Source of the DNA: Mesorhizobium opportunistum WSM2075
GTDB lineage: Bacteria; Pseudomonadota; Alphaproteobacteria; Rhizobiales; Rhizobiaceae
NCBI RefSeq assembly: GCF_000176035.2
Contig: NC_015675.1
Coordinates: forward strand, 5,398,001 to 5,462,000
Direction of reading: 5' to 3'
DNA length: 64,000 bases
The translations under genes and the position numbers were made by a program. Shown here one piece after another: positions 16,304-25,891 of the stretch (position 1 is its first letter; each line of letters opens with the position of its first letter). The notes beneath the pieces were generated by a model. The model did not search any database. It was not told the origin of the DNA and saw only the letters and a list, made by a program, of their open reading frames with translations.

Positions 16304-19054
16304 TCAAGATGCTACGCTTCCCTCCTTCGCCGCCCGCGTCAAAAGCCGCTGGTAGAATAGCCCGATGCCGATCAGCACGGCACCGAGCCCGATAAAGGAC
16401 AGCGCCCTGAGCACGCCCTCCAGTTCGGACATGTCGAAGAGGAAGACCTTCAGCACGGCGACAGCGATCAGGCCGGCGGAGGCAATGCGCAGCACCTGCG
16501 ACTTCAGCCAGACGCCGGCGGTGAGCAGCGCCACGCCGATGACCAGCCAGAGCGCCGAATAGGTGTAGGTTTCCAATTGGCCAAGCCCGCTCCACAGGCC
16601 GATGAACTCGCCCTTGAACAGGCGCCTCACCGACAGCGTGGCATAGGCAAAGGCAAGCAGCGCCGCCACCAGCGCCAACATCTGCGCATACCATTTCGGC
16701 CGCTTGTCCCTGGCGTAAAGCGCCAGCCCGCCGGCGGCGACCGCCGGCAGGAGATAGGCGAGGAACAACAGGTTGAACACCGGGATCCGGCCTGTCGATT
16801 CGTCCGTGAACAGCGGATTCAGCACCACGAAATGCCTGACAACGATGAAGGCGACCGAGACCACACCGGCGGCCATCGAACCATAGCGCAGCACCGAACT
16901 TGGCGAGCGCATGTCGATGGCGACCAGGATGGCGCCGGCGCCGATCGCGATCAGCGTGTAGATCGCCTGTTCGGCGAGCGTCATGGCACCCGTGTCGATC
17001 ACGCCGCCATGCATGGCGTGACGCACCAGCATGGCAACGGCTAGCAGCGCAAACAGCGCCGCGGCCGCTTCCATGGCGAGGCGTGGCCGGCCATCGGTGG
17101 TGCGGGCGAGTTGCCAGGCGGCGAAGCCGAAGGCCAGCGCCGGTATCCCGTAACCCGGCAGCAGCCAGTTGAACACCGGTGTGGTGGAGAGGAATCCAGC
17201 GCCGACGATTGTCGGATCGAAGGCGACGCGGCCGAGCACCGCGATCACGGCGCCGACAGAAATCCAGCCGAGCGCCGGATAAGAACGCCAGCGTGTCGCC
17301 AGCGCCGGTATGATGGCCGCGGCACCCAGCAACATGGTGGTCCAGCCCGAGCCGAAAGCCATGTGCAGCATCAGGAGGCCGGCGATTGCCGCGCCGCCGA
17401 GGGCAAATGATACGGCCATTCCGCCCTTGAGCGGCGGCGCTTCGGCCCTTGCGATCCACTCGCCGCCGGCGGCGAAAATCACCACCAGCAATGCCGCGAT
17501 GGCGGCGTAAACAAAGTCGCGGTCGAGATTGCCGAAGGTGAACCAGAGCGCCAGCAGGATGACCAGCGGCACGATGACGGCCCATGCCGCCCAGGAGGCG
17601 GACCGCGGCCAGGAGGAGGCCGCGAACTTCCAGGCTGCCCAGAGACCGGCGCCAATGAAGACCAGGCCCAGCGCGATGCCGATGCGCCATGTCAGCGCGT
17701 TGGAGGTTGCAAGCGGCAGTCCATCGACACCAAGAGCGCCGCCCGAAAAATCGGAAGCGATCGAGGTCGGCGGGATGATGCCGAGATAGATCAGCACCGT
17801 CGCCAATCCGGCGGCGAAAAGCAGGGGCAGCGCCAGCGGTCGATAGACCGCGACGGCCACCATCGCGGCAAGCAGCACTGCCGCCGGCAACGCATCGCCG
17901 GCGGCGGCGAAGACCGGGTCGACCGACAGGCCCAGCGCCGAGAATGCGACGAACAGCCCAGGCACGATCGACGGCCAGTCGAAAGCCCTCGCCGGTCCGG
18001 TCTCGTCGCCACGACGGCCGAGCCAGACAAAAGCGAGCACGGCGAGCGTGGCCGCATTGATGAACAGGATGACGGAGAGGTTCGCCCCCGGTGCGTCGGT
18101 CATGTAGAGGATGGTCCAGATGCCGGTGCCGAAAAAGGCCGCCGCCATCAGCAGCTTCCAATCGCGCATGCGGGCGATGACGCCGGTGGCGGCAAGCACG
18201 ATCGCCAGATAGCCGAACAGCGCCCAGGGATTGGGCGCCTGCGAGGCGATCAGCACCGGCGTCACCATGGCGCCGACAAGACCGATGCCCGCCAGCGCCT
18301 GGCCGTGGACGAGAGCGGCCGCGATGGTCGCCACGCCGATGGCGCCGAGCAACGTGAAGGCGAGCGCCGGCCCGATGAAACCGTAAATGCCATGGGCGGC
18401 GTAGACGGTGCCGAACAGGATGAAGGCACCCGCCGCTGTCAGGATTGCCGGAATGTAGGCGCCCGCGGCGCCTTGCACGGGCATCTTGAAGCCGGTGCGG
18501 CGGATGAACTCGCCGCCCGCGACCAGCACCAGCCCGAGCACCGCGGCCATGGTGAGCCGCACGCCGGGACCGAAAATGCCGGCCTCGATGGTGTAGCGGA
18601 TCAGGAACAACCCGCCCAGCGCCAGCGCGATGCCGCCCACCCAGACCGCCCAGCGGGTGCCGAGCGCCGTTTCGACATCGGATTGGCGGGCGGCTTTCGG
18701 CGTTGTGGCAGGTTCGGTGGGCTTCGTTGCCTTCGGCTCGCCCGCGGTCCATGGCCCGGACATGATCTCGTCGGACGGAGCTTCCGCTTCTGCAGCGGGC
18801 ATCGGTGCGGCGGTCGGCTCGCTCACTGCTGCTGGAGCTAGATCCGCCGCTGCCGCCGGCACCGGCGCCGCGTCCTCCTTGCCATGGGTGGCCGCCAGTT
18901 CGTACGGCTTGACCGCTGGTGGCACGGCGCCTGAAAGGACAAGGCTGCGCAACGCACCAAGTTCGCGCTCGATCAGGCCGATGCGGCCTTGCTGGCGCGA
19001 AATGATGACGAACAAGGCGATGATGGCGACAAGGCCGATCAGGCTCTCAAACAT
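16304..19054 (-). CDS. DUF2339 polytopic membrane protein
   Basis: A 916-residue protein. It starts with a membrane helix (LIGLVAIIALFVIISRQQG), a short coiled segment (IGLIERELGALRSLVLSG), then an Ala/Pro/Glu-rich linker to about residue 125. The rest is an almost unbroken series of hydrophobic helices, probably more than 20 (e.g. WAVWVGGIALALGGLFLIRY; VLIYLGIIPPTSIASDF). This matches DUF2339, a family of large inner-membrane proteins of unknown function. It is a single-gene unit, with vapBC downstream and the thioesterase upstream. The reverse strand has long open frames here, but they are GC-bias shadows. Confidence 0.85.
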   Translation of the reverse strand: MFESLIGLVAIIALFVIISRQQGRIGLIERELGALRSLVLSGAVPPAVKPYELAATHGKEDAAPVPAAAADLAPAAVSEPTAAPMPAAEAEAPSDEIMSGPWTAGEPKATKPTEPATTPKAARQSDVETALGTRWAVWVGGIALALGGLFLIRYTIEAGIFGPGVRLTMAAVLGLVLVAGGEFIRRTGFKMPVQGAAGAYIPAILTAAGAFILFGTVYAAHGIYGFIGPALAFTLLGAIGVATIAAALVHGQALAGIGLVGAMVTPVLIASQAPNPWALFGYLAIVLAATGVIARMRDWKLLMAAAFFGTGIWTILYMTDAPGANLSVILFINAATLAVLAFVWLGRRGDETGPARAFDWPSIVPGLFVAFSALGLSVDPVFAAAGDALPAAVLLAAMVAVAVYRPLALPLLFAAGLATVLIYLGIIPPTSIASDFSGGALGVDGLPLATSNALTWRIGIALGLVFIGAGLWAAWKFAASSWPRSASWAAWAVIVPLVILLALWFTFGNLDRDFVYAAIAALLVVIFAAGGEWIARAEAPPLKGGMAVSFALGGAAIAGLLMLHMAFGSGWTTMLLGAAAIIPALATRWRSYPALGWISVGAVIAVLGRVAFDPTIVGAGFLSTTPVFNWLLPGYGIPALAFGFAAWQLARTTDGRPRLAMEAAAALFALLAVAMLVRHAMHGGVIDTGAMTLAEQAIYTLIAIGAGAILVAIDMRSPSSVLRYGSMAAGVVSVAFIVVRHFVVLNPLFTDESTGRIPVFNLLFLAYLLPAVAAGGLALYARDKRPKWYAQMLALVAALLAFAYATLSVRRLFKGEFIGLWSGLGQLETYTYSALWLVIGVALLTAGVWLKSQVLRIASAGLIAVAVLKVFLFDMSELEGVLRALSFIGLGAVLIGIGLFYQRLLTRAAKEGSVAS

Positions 19055-19148
19055 GGCGGTTCCCCCAAACCAGGCCAGTTTTCACTGACGTTTCGTCTCA
19101 CTGACATTCAAATACGGCGGCTAGGCGGCAACTGGACGGCTGGAAAAC

Positions 19149-19667
19149 TCAACGTGCCGCCAGATTGGCGGCTGGAAATATGGAACATGTCTCGGTGCCG
19201 AAAGCCAGCAGCTTGCCGCCGGCATCCTTCAGCGTCGCTTCCGAAACGGCAAGCGTACGGCCTTTGTGGACCACCTTGCCTTCGCAGACCACCTCGCCGG
19301 TCCTGGGCGTGATCGGCCGTGTCAGATTGACCTTGAATTCCGCGGTCGTATAGGCCTCGCCCTTTTCGAGCAGTGTCTGCACGGCGCAGGCCAAAGCCGA
19401 ATCGAGAAGCGTCGCCGCCCAGCCGCCATGCACGCTGCCCAGCGGATTGAGGTGACGCTCGCCCGGCATGCCGTGAAAAACAGCGCGCCCTTCCGAGACT
19501 TCGGTGAGGGTGAAATTCAGCTGAAATGAGATCGGCGGCGCCGGATATTTGCCATCGACGATGCGCTGCAGCAATTCCAGGCCGGTATATTCCAGGATGT
19601 CGGCGTGCGGGATCGTGCCCAAGCCGAGCGGCGAGACGCGGCCCGGATAGAGTTCAACCTCGCTCAT
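19149..19667 (-). CDS. PaaI-family hotdog thioesterase
   Basis: A 172-residue single-hotdog-domain protein. The family pattern [20 protein letters not shown] is present at about residues 72-91, with [19 protein letters not shown] after it. PaaI-type enzymes hydrolyse acyl-CoA esters; the substrate cannot be inferred. The start overlaps the recO stop by four bases, so it is translationally coupled to recO. Confidence 0.85.
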   Translation of the reverse strand: MSEVELYPGRVSPLGLGTIPHADILEYTGLELLQRIVDGKYPAPPISFQLNFTLTEVSEGRAVFHGMPGERHLNPLGSVHGGWAATLLDSALACAVQTLLEKGEAYTTAEFKVNLTRPITPRTGEVVCEGKVVHKGRTLAVSEATLKDAGGKLLAFGTETCSIFPAANLAAR

Positions 19668-20440
19668 GTGATGATTTCTCTGGCGGCATTCTCTCCGGCA
19701 ATGGTCTTGCGCGCTGCATGATGCTTGCGCAGTGCGGCAAGAAAGCCGAGGCGGGCATCCGGCTGCTCGATGGCGCGCGGCTCATAGACGTGGCGGGTGA
19801 AGAAGAAGCCGGTGAGCCGGAAGGCGTCCTCGACAGCTCCGGGATCCGCGCGCAGGCCGGAACCGCGCTGCAGAAACGCCGGCAGCGCCAGCATCTTGTC
19901 GCGCCACGGCAAGCCTGCTTCACGCGACACCGCGCGCCCCGACTTCGGCGAGACATAGGCGAGGTCCTGTTGCGTGCCGGTGGCGGCGCAGCGGCTGAGA
20001 TCGAGGCCGAAGCCGAGTTCATCGAGGATCAGAAGCTCGAAGCGTGCCACCAGTTCGCCGGCGGCATCGGCGTCGTCGAGATGGACGATCATCACCGAAA
20101 GCGCTTCGTAAAGGCCGCCATGGGCGTCGCGCTCCGGCAGCAGACGCAGATGCGCCGCCATGGTCTGCAGCCCGTAGACGGCGATGGCGCTGTCCATGAG
20201 CCGGGCGGCATTCATCTCGATCGGCTCGGCCTGGAAGGTGCCGAGATGCTCGTCAAGGCGTGCCCGCCACAAGAGATCGACGCGATTGCCCGGCTGCAGG
20301 ACAGGCTGCTGTTTGCGCGAACGGCCGCCGCGAACGAGACCGAGATGGCGGCCATGCGTGCGCGTCATCACCTCGAGAATGGCGCTGGTTTCGCCATGCT
20401 TGCGGGTGCCGAGAATGATTCCCTCGTCGCGCCATTCCAT
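19664..20440 (-). CDS. recO: DNA repair protein RecO
   Basis: A 258-residue RecO, the recombination mediator that loads RecA onto SSB-coated DNA with RecR. The N-terminal OB fold starts [20 protein letters not shown] and continues [18 protein letters not shown]; the C-terminal helical region contains [18 protein letters not shown] and the single CAATG motif of the alphaproteobacterial type. In related genomes recO commonly follows era directly; here 4.5 kb of other genes separates them. Confidence 0.9.
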   Translation of the reverse strand: MEWRDEGIILGTRKHGETSAILEVMTRTHGRHLGLVRGGRSRKQQPVLQPGNRVDLLWRARLDEHLGTFQAEPIEMNAARLMDSAIAVYGLQTMAAHLRLLPERDAHGGLYEALSVMIVHLDDADAAGELVARFELLILDELGFGLDLSRCAATGTQQDLAYVSPKSGRAVSREAGLPWRDKMLALPAFLQRGSGLRADPGAVEDAFRLTGFFFTRHVYEPRAIEQPDARLGFLAALRKHHAARKTIAGENAAREIIT

Positions 20441-20517
20441 TTCTAGAGCTTTTCACCGATCGGGTGGCGAAATCAAGGTATGGGCTTGCGCTGGGACCGA
20501 CTCTTGCAACAGCACAT

Positions 20518-20549
20518 AAAAAACCGCCCGCAGCAAATGCTGCGGGCGG
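20518..20549 (-). terminator. rho-independent terminator of porin 1
   Basis: An 11-base perfect inverted repeat (20524-20534 and 20539-20549, loop aaat) is followed on the minus strand by a run of six T (20523-20518). It starts 22 bases after the porin stop codon. Confidence 0.85.
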
Positions 20550-20571
20550 CCTGGTAAGGTCAGTCGATCGA

Positions 20572-21714
20572 TTAGAAATTGCGCTGGAAGCGGACGATAC
20601 CGCCAACGCTGTCCTTCTTGTCGGCCTTGGACCAGTTGCCGTAGAGGGAGGGATTGCCGTAATTGCCGTAGTGGTCCCAGTCGACTTCGGTCGTGACCGT
20701 GAAGCCCGGGACGATGGTGTAGGCGACGTTCGCGGCGAGAGCGTAGTTCTTGTCGTCATCAGCCGAAGCCTGGACGTTGAACGCGGTCTTCTCGTTGAAC
20801 TTGTAGGTGCCGCCACCCCAGACAGCCCAGTTGCCACCCCAGGGCTTGTATTGGGTGCGGCCGCTTGGAGCCCAGACATCGCTGTTGTCTGTCGTGCCAT
20901 AGCCGCCCATGACGAACAGCGACAGTTCCTTGGTGACGTTGACGTCCAAACGGACCTTGCCGGCGACTTCCTCGTAGTTGCTGTCATAGGCGACGACGCC
21001 GGTGATCGCACCCCAATCGGCCTTGTACTTCAAACCGCCGACGACGTGCGGAACATAGCTGTCGATCGTGTTGACGCCAGTGCCTTCTTCGAGCGAGATC
21101 ACACCCGTGAAGCCGCTGCCCGCGTCGAAGTAGTACTGGACAACGTTGGTGTCCTTGATGCCATACGGGATAATCGTGTCCTGGATGACGTTGCCGGCAT
21201 AACCGATGAACTGGTCGTATGCCGTTTCATCCTTGCCGACGCGCAGGCCACCGAGCTGGATCCAGGCGAAGTTGAGAGTGGTGGTCTTGTTGCCAGCTTG
21301 CCAGCCAGTGCCGTCACCTGAATAGTCGCCGGAGGAGTTGCCGAACTGGAAGCGAGTCTCGGTAAAAGTCTTCAACGTGCCGAGCTCGGTTTCCTGGCCG
21401 GTATAAGTCCTCAACGTGAAACGCATGTTCTTATAGTAGGTGTCGTGCCTATCGCCGTCCATGTGATCGGCAACGTTATTGACGCCATCCAGCGTACCGG
21501 AATCGCCGACGCCCATGTCGTAGCGGAGATAGCCGCCGATGCGCAGGCAGGTCTCGGTGCCCGGGATATAGAAGTAGCCGGCGCCGTAGACGTCGCAGAT
21601 CTTGACGTATTCGGCCGGTTCCGGCTCGGCGACGACGACAGCGTCCGCGGCGCGCGCGCCGGACACCGCGACCAGTGCCGCGGCTGAGCCGAGAAGAAGG
21701 CTCTTGATATTCAT
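20572..21714 (-). CDS. alphaproteobacterial outer-membrane porin (Omp2 type), copy 1
   Basis: A 380-residue porin. A signal peptide (MNIKSLLLGSAAALVAVSGA, cut after ARA) leads into the conserved N-terminus EPAEYVKICDVYGAGYFYIP and the disulfide-forming Cys pair of this family, then alternating beta strands ending in VRFQRNF with the C-terminal Phe recognised by the BAM complex. The start at 21714 has GGAGAGG upstream. Two paralogues lie at 43-46 kb with almost identical N-termini and leaders. It sits with two unrelated genes between recO and era. It mediates diffusion of small hydrophilic solutes. Confidence 0.9.
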   Translation of the reverse strand: MNIKSLLLGSAAALVAVSGARAADAVVVAEPEPAEYVKICDVYGAGYFYIPGTETCLRIGGYLRYDMGVGDSGTLDGVNNVADHMDGDRHDTYYKNMRFTLRTYTGQETELGTLKTFTETRFQFGNSSGDYSGDGTGWQAGNKTTTLNFAWIQLGGLRVGKDETAYDQFIGYAGNVIQDTIIPYGIKDTNVVQYYFDAGSGFTGVISLEEGTGVNTIDSYVPHVVGGLKYKADWGAITGVVAYDSNYEEVAGKVRLDVNVTKELSLFVMGGYGTTDNSDVWAPSGRTQYKPWGGNWAVWGGGTYKFNEKTAFNVQASADDDKNYALAANVAYTIVPGFTVTTEVDWDHYGNYGNPSLYGNWSKADKKDSVGGIVRFQRNF

Positions 21715-22459
21715 TTTCTGACCTCTCCAGTCAAAGTTAAAAATGGCTTCGGATTTGTGGCTGGCGGATATGTTTTCCCGCCTCATCCCCACAACGAAAA
21801 AGGCTCGCACCGCGTCCCCTTTTCGCGGCGAACATACCCATCAATCGTCCGCCTTCAATGACGGTTTTGGAAATAACGTCGATTCCGTGAACAGAATAAT
21901 CCTGTGTTGCACAAATAACACTTGCCATTTTAGCGAATGGCACAATTGGAACAACGTCATATATTCAATATATACACGAATAATTTCCCGGCTAAATAGG
22001 TGTATATGCATGGCATCACTACAAAACGCTGGAACTCGCGAGGCCATACCTGTTCCAAATTACAAATACGCAGCTGTTTTTTTGCCCGACGCATCGCCAG
22101 GCGACATTCGTCCCTTGGCAACGCCGACGGCCCTGGCATCCGCGGCGATACGGTCGGGAGGCCGTCCGGCAAGACTGTGAGATGGCGCCAATCGGGACGC
22201 GGTGCCCGGTAGCAGTCCGTGGCCGGCCTCCACATCGGCTCCGCCCCGGCTGCCGAGCAAATAGGCCAGCCCTTCAGAAATATCGGAAATCTTTCAGAAA
22301 CTGCTCGGGATTTTTGGCGGCACAAGAAGCAATAAGGGCAGGTCGGCCAGAGCGGTCGATCAACGGCCGGACACATTCGGCTCGTCTCCAGATGCAGGTC
22401 GACCGATCGGGCAGCCCGGCGACTTCTCCTGACCAATCTGCCCGTCGAGAGGACCTGAC
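21715..22459. other. 745-base non-coding region upstream of porin 1
   Basis: No convincing gene. The part next to the porin is AT-rich and must carry its promoter. A perfect 7-base inverted repeat, TGCCATT (21923-21929) and AATGGCA (21936-21942), lies about 210 bases before the porin start and could be a regulator site. Near 21957-22010 the sequence is strikingly AT-rich for this genome. The GC-rich part from 22060 shows only weak open frames without family resemblance. Confidence 0.4.
21719..21733 (-). promoter_or_regulatory. porin 1 leader hairpin with Shine-Dalgarno in the loop
   Basis: On the minus strand TGAC-TGGAGAG-GTCA places the ribosome binding site in the loop of a 4-base stem just before the ATG. 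Equivalent structures stand before the other two porins. Stability of a 4-base stem is doubtful, so function is speculative. Confidence 0.35.
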
Positions 22460-23263
22460 ATGATTTCCCTCCTGAGCATGGTGCGAAGGCACCAGCTGAC
22501 CACCTTCTTTTCACTGGCGCTTGGCCTGACCTGGCTGGGCTTCATCCCGTTCTGGCTGTCGAATGGCGACAGTATTCCCTGGTTTACGTTTGGCCCGATG
22601 GCCGCCGGCTTCATCGTCGCCTCTCTTTCCGGAGGTTGGACTTCAGTCAAGGCGATCCTCGCCTCGATGGTAAAGTGGCGGGTGCATCCGACATGGTACC
22701 TAGTGGCCTTCGGCCTGCCGTTCGCAACACAGCTGACTTCCATCATGATCAATCCGCTATTTGGCGCCGCAGCACCAGCCTGGGCTAATATTCCGGCGTT
22801 TTCCGAGATGGTGCCGATCATCGCGCTCTACGCCATCTTCAGCGGCCCGCTCGGAGAGGAGCCCGGTTGGCGGGGCTTTGCGACATCACGTCTGCTCGCC
22901 AGTCATTCGGCGCTGGCCGGCAGCCTGATCCTCGGCGTGATCTGGGCAGTCTGGCACTTTCCGCTTGGGCTGGTCGGCGACCTCAGCCTGTACGGCACGA
23001 TCAATGTCTTGCTGGCTGCCGTGGTCTTCACATGGCTCTACCAGAATACCGGCAGCGTGCTTCTCGCCTTCATCATGCACTTCACCCACCAGAACAGCGT
23101 GCGCTTCCTGGGCCAGGTGTTCACGGGCGGGGACTACGTGCAGCAGCAATGGCTCGGTGTCGGCATTTGGGCAGTCATCGCGGTCATCATCGTCGCCCAC
23201 TATGGCACGGAAAGTTTCGTGCGCAGGCCAAAGACGCGGTTTGCCGTCGCCGGCACAGTCTAA
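22460..23263 (+). CDS. CPBP-family intramembrane metalloprotease
   Basis: A 267-residue polytopic protein of the CAAX protease/bacteriocin-processing (Abi) family. The catalytic motifs are present: GPLGEEPGWRGFA (EExxxR), AVWHFPLGL (FxxxH-like) and FIMHFTHQNS. About seven hydrophobic helices are visible. The start at 22460 follows AGAGGACCTGAC. Members cleave or process membrane peptides; the substrate is unknown. It reads in the same direction as the next gene but 127 bases separate them. Confidence 0.85.
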   Translation: MISLLSMVRRHQLTTFFSLALGLTWLGFIPFWLSNGDSIPWFTFGPMAAGFIVASLSGGWTSVKAILASMVKWRVHPTWYLVAFGLPFATQLTSIMINPLFGAAAPAWANIPAFSEMVPIIALYAIFSGPLGEEPGWRGFATSRLLASHSALAGSLILGVIWAVWHFPLGLVGDLSLYGTINVLLAAVVFTWLYQNTGSVLLAFIMHFTHQNSVRFLGQVFTGGDYVQQQWLGVGIWAVIAVIIVAHYGTESFVRRPKTRFAVAGTV

Positions 23264-23390
23264 CCCAACGCAATTGTCGCGGCGCCCGAAGCCAGGCGCT
23301 GCGTCTTTCTGGCGATGAAAGTGCACTGGCCCTTGACCCAGCCCGCTCGCCGTAGGCCAATGCCGGCATGGCTTCAGGAGCGGGCCTTTG

Positions 23391-24896
23391 ATGGCGGTCT
23401 CGGCCACCGGTCAGGTTTTTCAATTCGGCGGTTTTACGCTCGATCTGGGCAAAGGCACGCTCAGCCGTGCCGACCAGCCGGCCTTCCTGCGCCCGAAAGC
23501 CTACGCGTTGCTGACCCACCTTGCCTGCCACATCGGCCGCGTGGTGCCGAAATCGGAGCTGATGGATACGGTCTGGCCTGGAGTTTTCGTCACCGAGGAT
23601 TCGCTGACGCAGTCGGTGCGCGAAATTCGTAAGGTGCTGGGCGAGGAACGGGTGCGGACGGTGTCGAAACGCGGCTACATGTTGGTGCCGGAGACGGAAG
23701 CAGTACCCGAATCCGGCGCACAGCCAATCGTGGCGGTGCTGAGATTTCGCAACGACGGCGCGGATCCAGCCAATCAGGAGATTGTCGACGGTTTTGCAGA
23801 AGACATCATCAATGGCCTTGCCCGCTTCGGCACGGTGACAGTGCTGGCGCGCAATTCGAGCTTTTCGTTCGCCTCCCATTCGCCCGCCGAGTGGCCAGCC
23901 ATCCGCTCGCGAATCGGCGCCGATTATCTCGTTGAAGGCTCGGTGCGGCGACAAGCGGAGCGCATCATCGCCGCGGTCAGTCTGATCGATGCCGCCAATT
24001 CAGCGCAGCTCTGGGGCGATCGCTACCAGGCCGAGGCTGCCGGGCTGTTCACGATCCAGCAGGACATCGTCGAGCAGATCGTCGGTCGGCTGGTGGTCAA
24101 GGTCAGCAATGCCGGACTGACGCGCGCCTCGCGGCGGCCGGTGACCAGCCTCGCCTCCTATGAGTTGGTATTGCGCGGCGTCGCCTTGATGCGCGACCCG
24201 GCGCAAAGCGACCTGAAGGCAGCTGCGGCACTGTTCGAGGCGGCGATCTCGAAGGATCCTTCCTATGGCCTCGCCCACACGTATTTGGCGCTGTCCTATG
24301 TGCTGAACAGCGAATTCGGACCTACCAGCAGTTCCGTGCTGGCAAAAGCCCGCGATCTTGCGGAAAGGGGTATCGCGCTGTCTCCCGACCAGGCGACGGC
24401 GCACCGCATTCAGTCGCTGGTCCGGCTCAGCATGCGCGACCATCAGGCCGCCGAGCATCATTTGCAGATCGCGCTCGAGCTTAATCCTGGCGACGCCGAA
24501 TGCATCGAGCAGATGGGCCATCTTCTGACGATGCGCGGCCGACCGCTCGAGGCGCTCAGCTGGCTGGCGCGCGCCATCAGGATCGACCCGCTCAATCCTC
24601 ACTGGTACCAATACGATCGATCGCTGGCGCTCTACATGCTGGGCGAATACCGGCCGGCCGCGGAGGCATTGGAACTTGCGACGCGGCCAACGCCGTGGAT
24701 CCGCACGCGCCTGGCCGCCTGCTATGCGCAACTCGGCAACATGGAGGCGGCAACACGCCAGGCGGCGTTGATCAATGCCGGTGGCTTCGATTTTTCGCCG
24801 GTCGACTATGCGACAACAGTGGTCCCGTTCGAAAACGCCGTCGACGCGGAGCATCTTGTCAATGGCGTATTGCTGGCGCTGGGACGGCGACGTTAG
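23391..24896 (+). CDS. winged-helix (OmpR-type) protein with TolB-like and TPR regions
   Basis: A 501-residue protein. Residues 1-105 are an OmpR/PhoB-type winged helix (FLRPKAYALLTHLACHIGRV; DSLTQSVREIRKVLGEERVR; KRGYMLVP). Residues about 115-260 form the TolB N-terminal-like domain seen in this group (IVAVLRFRNDGADP; GFAEDIINGLARFGTVTVLA). The remainder is tetratricopeptide repeats (AISKDPSYGLAHTYLALSYV; LELNPGDAECIEQMG). Such proteins resemble CadC-like regulators but lack a membrane helix. It starts with ATG 23391 directly after TTG 23388, with CAGGAG upstream. No target is evident. Confidence 0.82.
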   Translation: MAVSATGQVFQFGGFTLDLGKGTLSRADQPAFLRPKAYALLTHLACHIGRVVPKSELMDTVWPGVFVTEDSLTQSVREIRKVLGEERVRTVSKRGYMLVPETEAVPESGAQPIVAVLRFRNDGADPANQEIVDGFAEDIINGLARFGTVTVLARNSSFSFASHSPAEWPAIRSRIGADYLVEGSVRRQAERIIAAVSLIDAANSAQLWGDRYQAEAAGLFTIQQDIVEQIVGRLVVKVSNAGLTRASRRPVTSLASYELVLRGVALMRDPAQSDLKAAAALFEAAISKDPSYGLAHTYLALSYVLNSEFGPTSSSVLAKARDLAERGIALSPDQATAHRIQSLVRLSMRDHQAAEHHLQIALELNPGDAECIEQMGHLLTMRGRPLEALSWLARAIRIDPLNPHWYQYDRSLALYMLGEYRPAAEALELATRPTPWIRTRLAACYAQLGNMEAATRQAALINAGGFDFSPVDYATTVVPFENAVDAEHLVNGVLLALGRRR

Positions 24897-24970
24897 ATCC
24901 GGTGCCGTTACCTCACAGCTTATATGGCGTGGCGACCAACCAGCTGACGAGTGCTGTGTCGATTTCGACC

Positions 24971-25891
24971 TTAGTGCGGGAACTCCAGTCCCATCTCGCG
25001 GTAGCGCTCGGGATCGTCGCCCCAGTTTTCGCGCACCTTCACGAACAGGAAGAGGTGCACCTTCTGCTCGAGAATGCCCGCGATTTCCATCCGAGCCGCT
25101 TGGCCGATGGCGCGGATGGTCTCGCCCTTGTGGCCGAGCACGATCTTCTTCTGGCTGTCGCGCTCGACATAGATGGTCTGGTCGATGCGCACCGAGCCGT
25201 CCGGCTTCTCTTCCCATTTCTCGGTCTCGATATGGGAGGAATAGGGCAATTCCTGATGCAGCCGCAGATACAGTTTTTCGCGCGTGATCTCAGCCGCGAG
25301 CTGGCGCATCGGCAGGTCCGAAATCTGGTCCTCCGGATAGTACCAGGGGCCGGCCGGCAGCGCCTGCGCCAGATAGTCGAGCAGGTCCTTGCAGCCGGAA
25401 CCGGTCAGCGCCGAGACCATGAAGGTGCGCTTGAACGGCACTTTTTCGTTCGCCGCCGCGGACAGCGCCAGAAGCGTCTCGTGCTTGACCCGGTCGACCT
25501 TGTTGAGGATCAGCGCCATCGGCTGGCGCACGTCCTTCAGCCGCTCGAGGATGGCGTCGGCATCGCCCCGGATGCCGCGCTCGGCATCGATCAGCAGCAA
25601 GACGATGTCGGCGTCCTTGGCGCCGCCCCAGGCGGTGGTGACCATTGCCGTGTCGAGCCGCCGCTTGGGCTTGAAGATGCCGGGCGTGTCGACGAAGACG
25701 ATCTGCGCATTGTCATGCATGGCGATGCCGCGCACGATGGCACGTGTCGTCTGCACCTTGTGGGTGACGATCGACACCTTGGCGCCGACCAACTGGTTGA
25801 CGAGCGTCGACTTGCCAGCATTGGGCGCGCCGATCAGCGCGACAAAGCCGGAGTGCGTGGCAGGGGGTTCAGCAGTTTCGATATCGGTCAT
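24971..25891 (-). CDS. era: GTPase Era
   Basis: A 306-residue GTPase required for 30S ribosomal subunit maturation and binding to the 3' end of 16S rRNA. G1 is GAPNAGKST, G3 FVDTPGIF, G4 LNKVDRV; the C-terminal KH domain is ITREKLYLRLHQELPY through HKGETIRAIGQAARMEI. The start at 25891 overlaps the rnc stop by four bases, as is usual for this pair; upstream in-frame sequence belongs to another frame of rnc. Confidence 0.95.
   Translation of the reverse strand: MTDIETAEPPATHSGFVALIGAPNAGKSTLVNQLVGAKVSIVTHKVQTTRAIVRGIAMHDNAQIVFVDTPGIFKPKRRLDTAMVTTAWGGAKDADIVLLLIDAERGIRGDADAILERLKDVRQPMALILNKVDRVKHETLLALSAAANEKVPFKRTFMVSALTGSGCKDLLDYLAQALPAGPWYYPEDQISDLPMRQLAAEITREKLYLRLHQELPYSSHIETEKWEEKPDGSVRIDQTIYVERDSQKKIVLGHKGETIRAIGQAARMEIAGILEQKVHLFLFVKVRENWGDDPERYREMGLEFPH

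Noticed and set aside
16278..18752. A long open frame (about 820 codons) on the minus strand in a second phase across the DUF2339 gene
   Set aside because: Its translation is Arg/His/Gly-rich with no domain, while the other phase gives a coherent polytopic membrane protein. It is a GC-bias shadow.
22000..22260. Short open frames in the gap upstream of the CPBP gene
   Set aside because: Neither strand gives a product with a recognisable domain, signal peptide or good ribosome binding site, so the region is left as non-coding.
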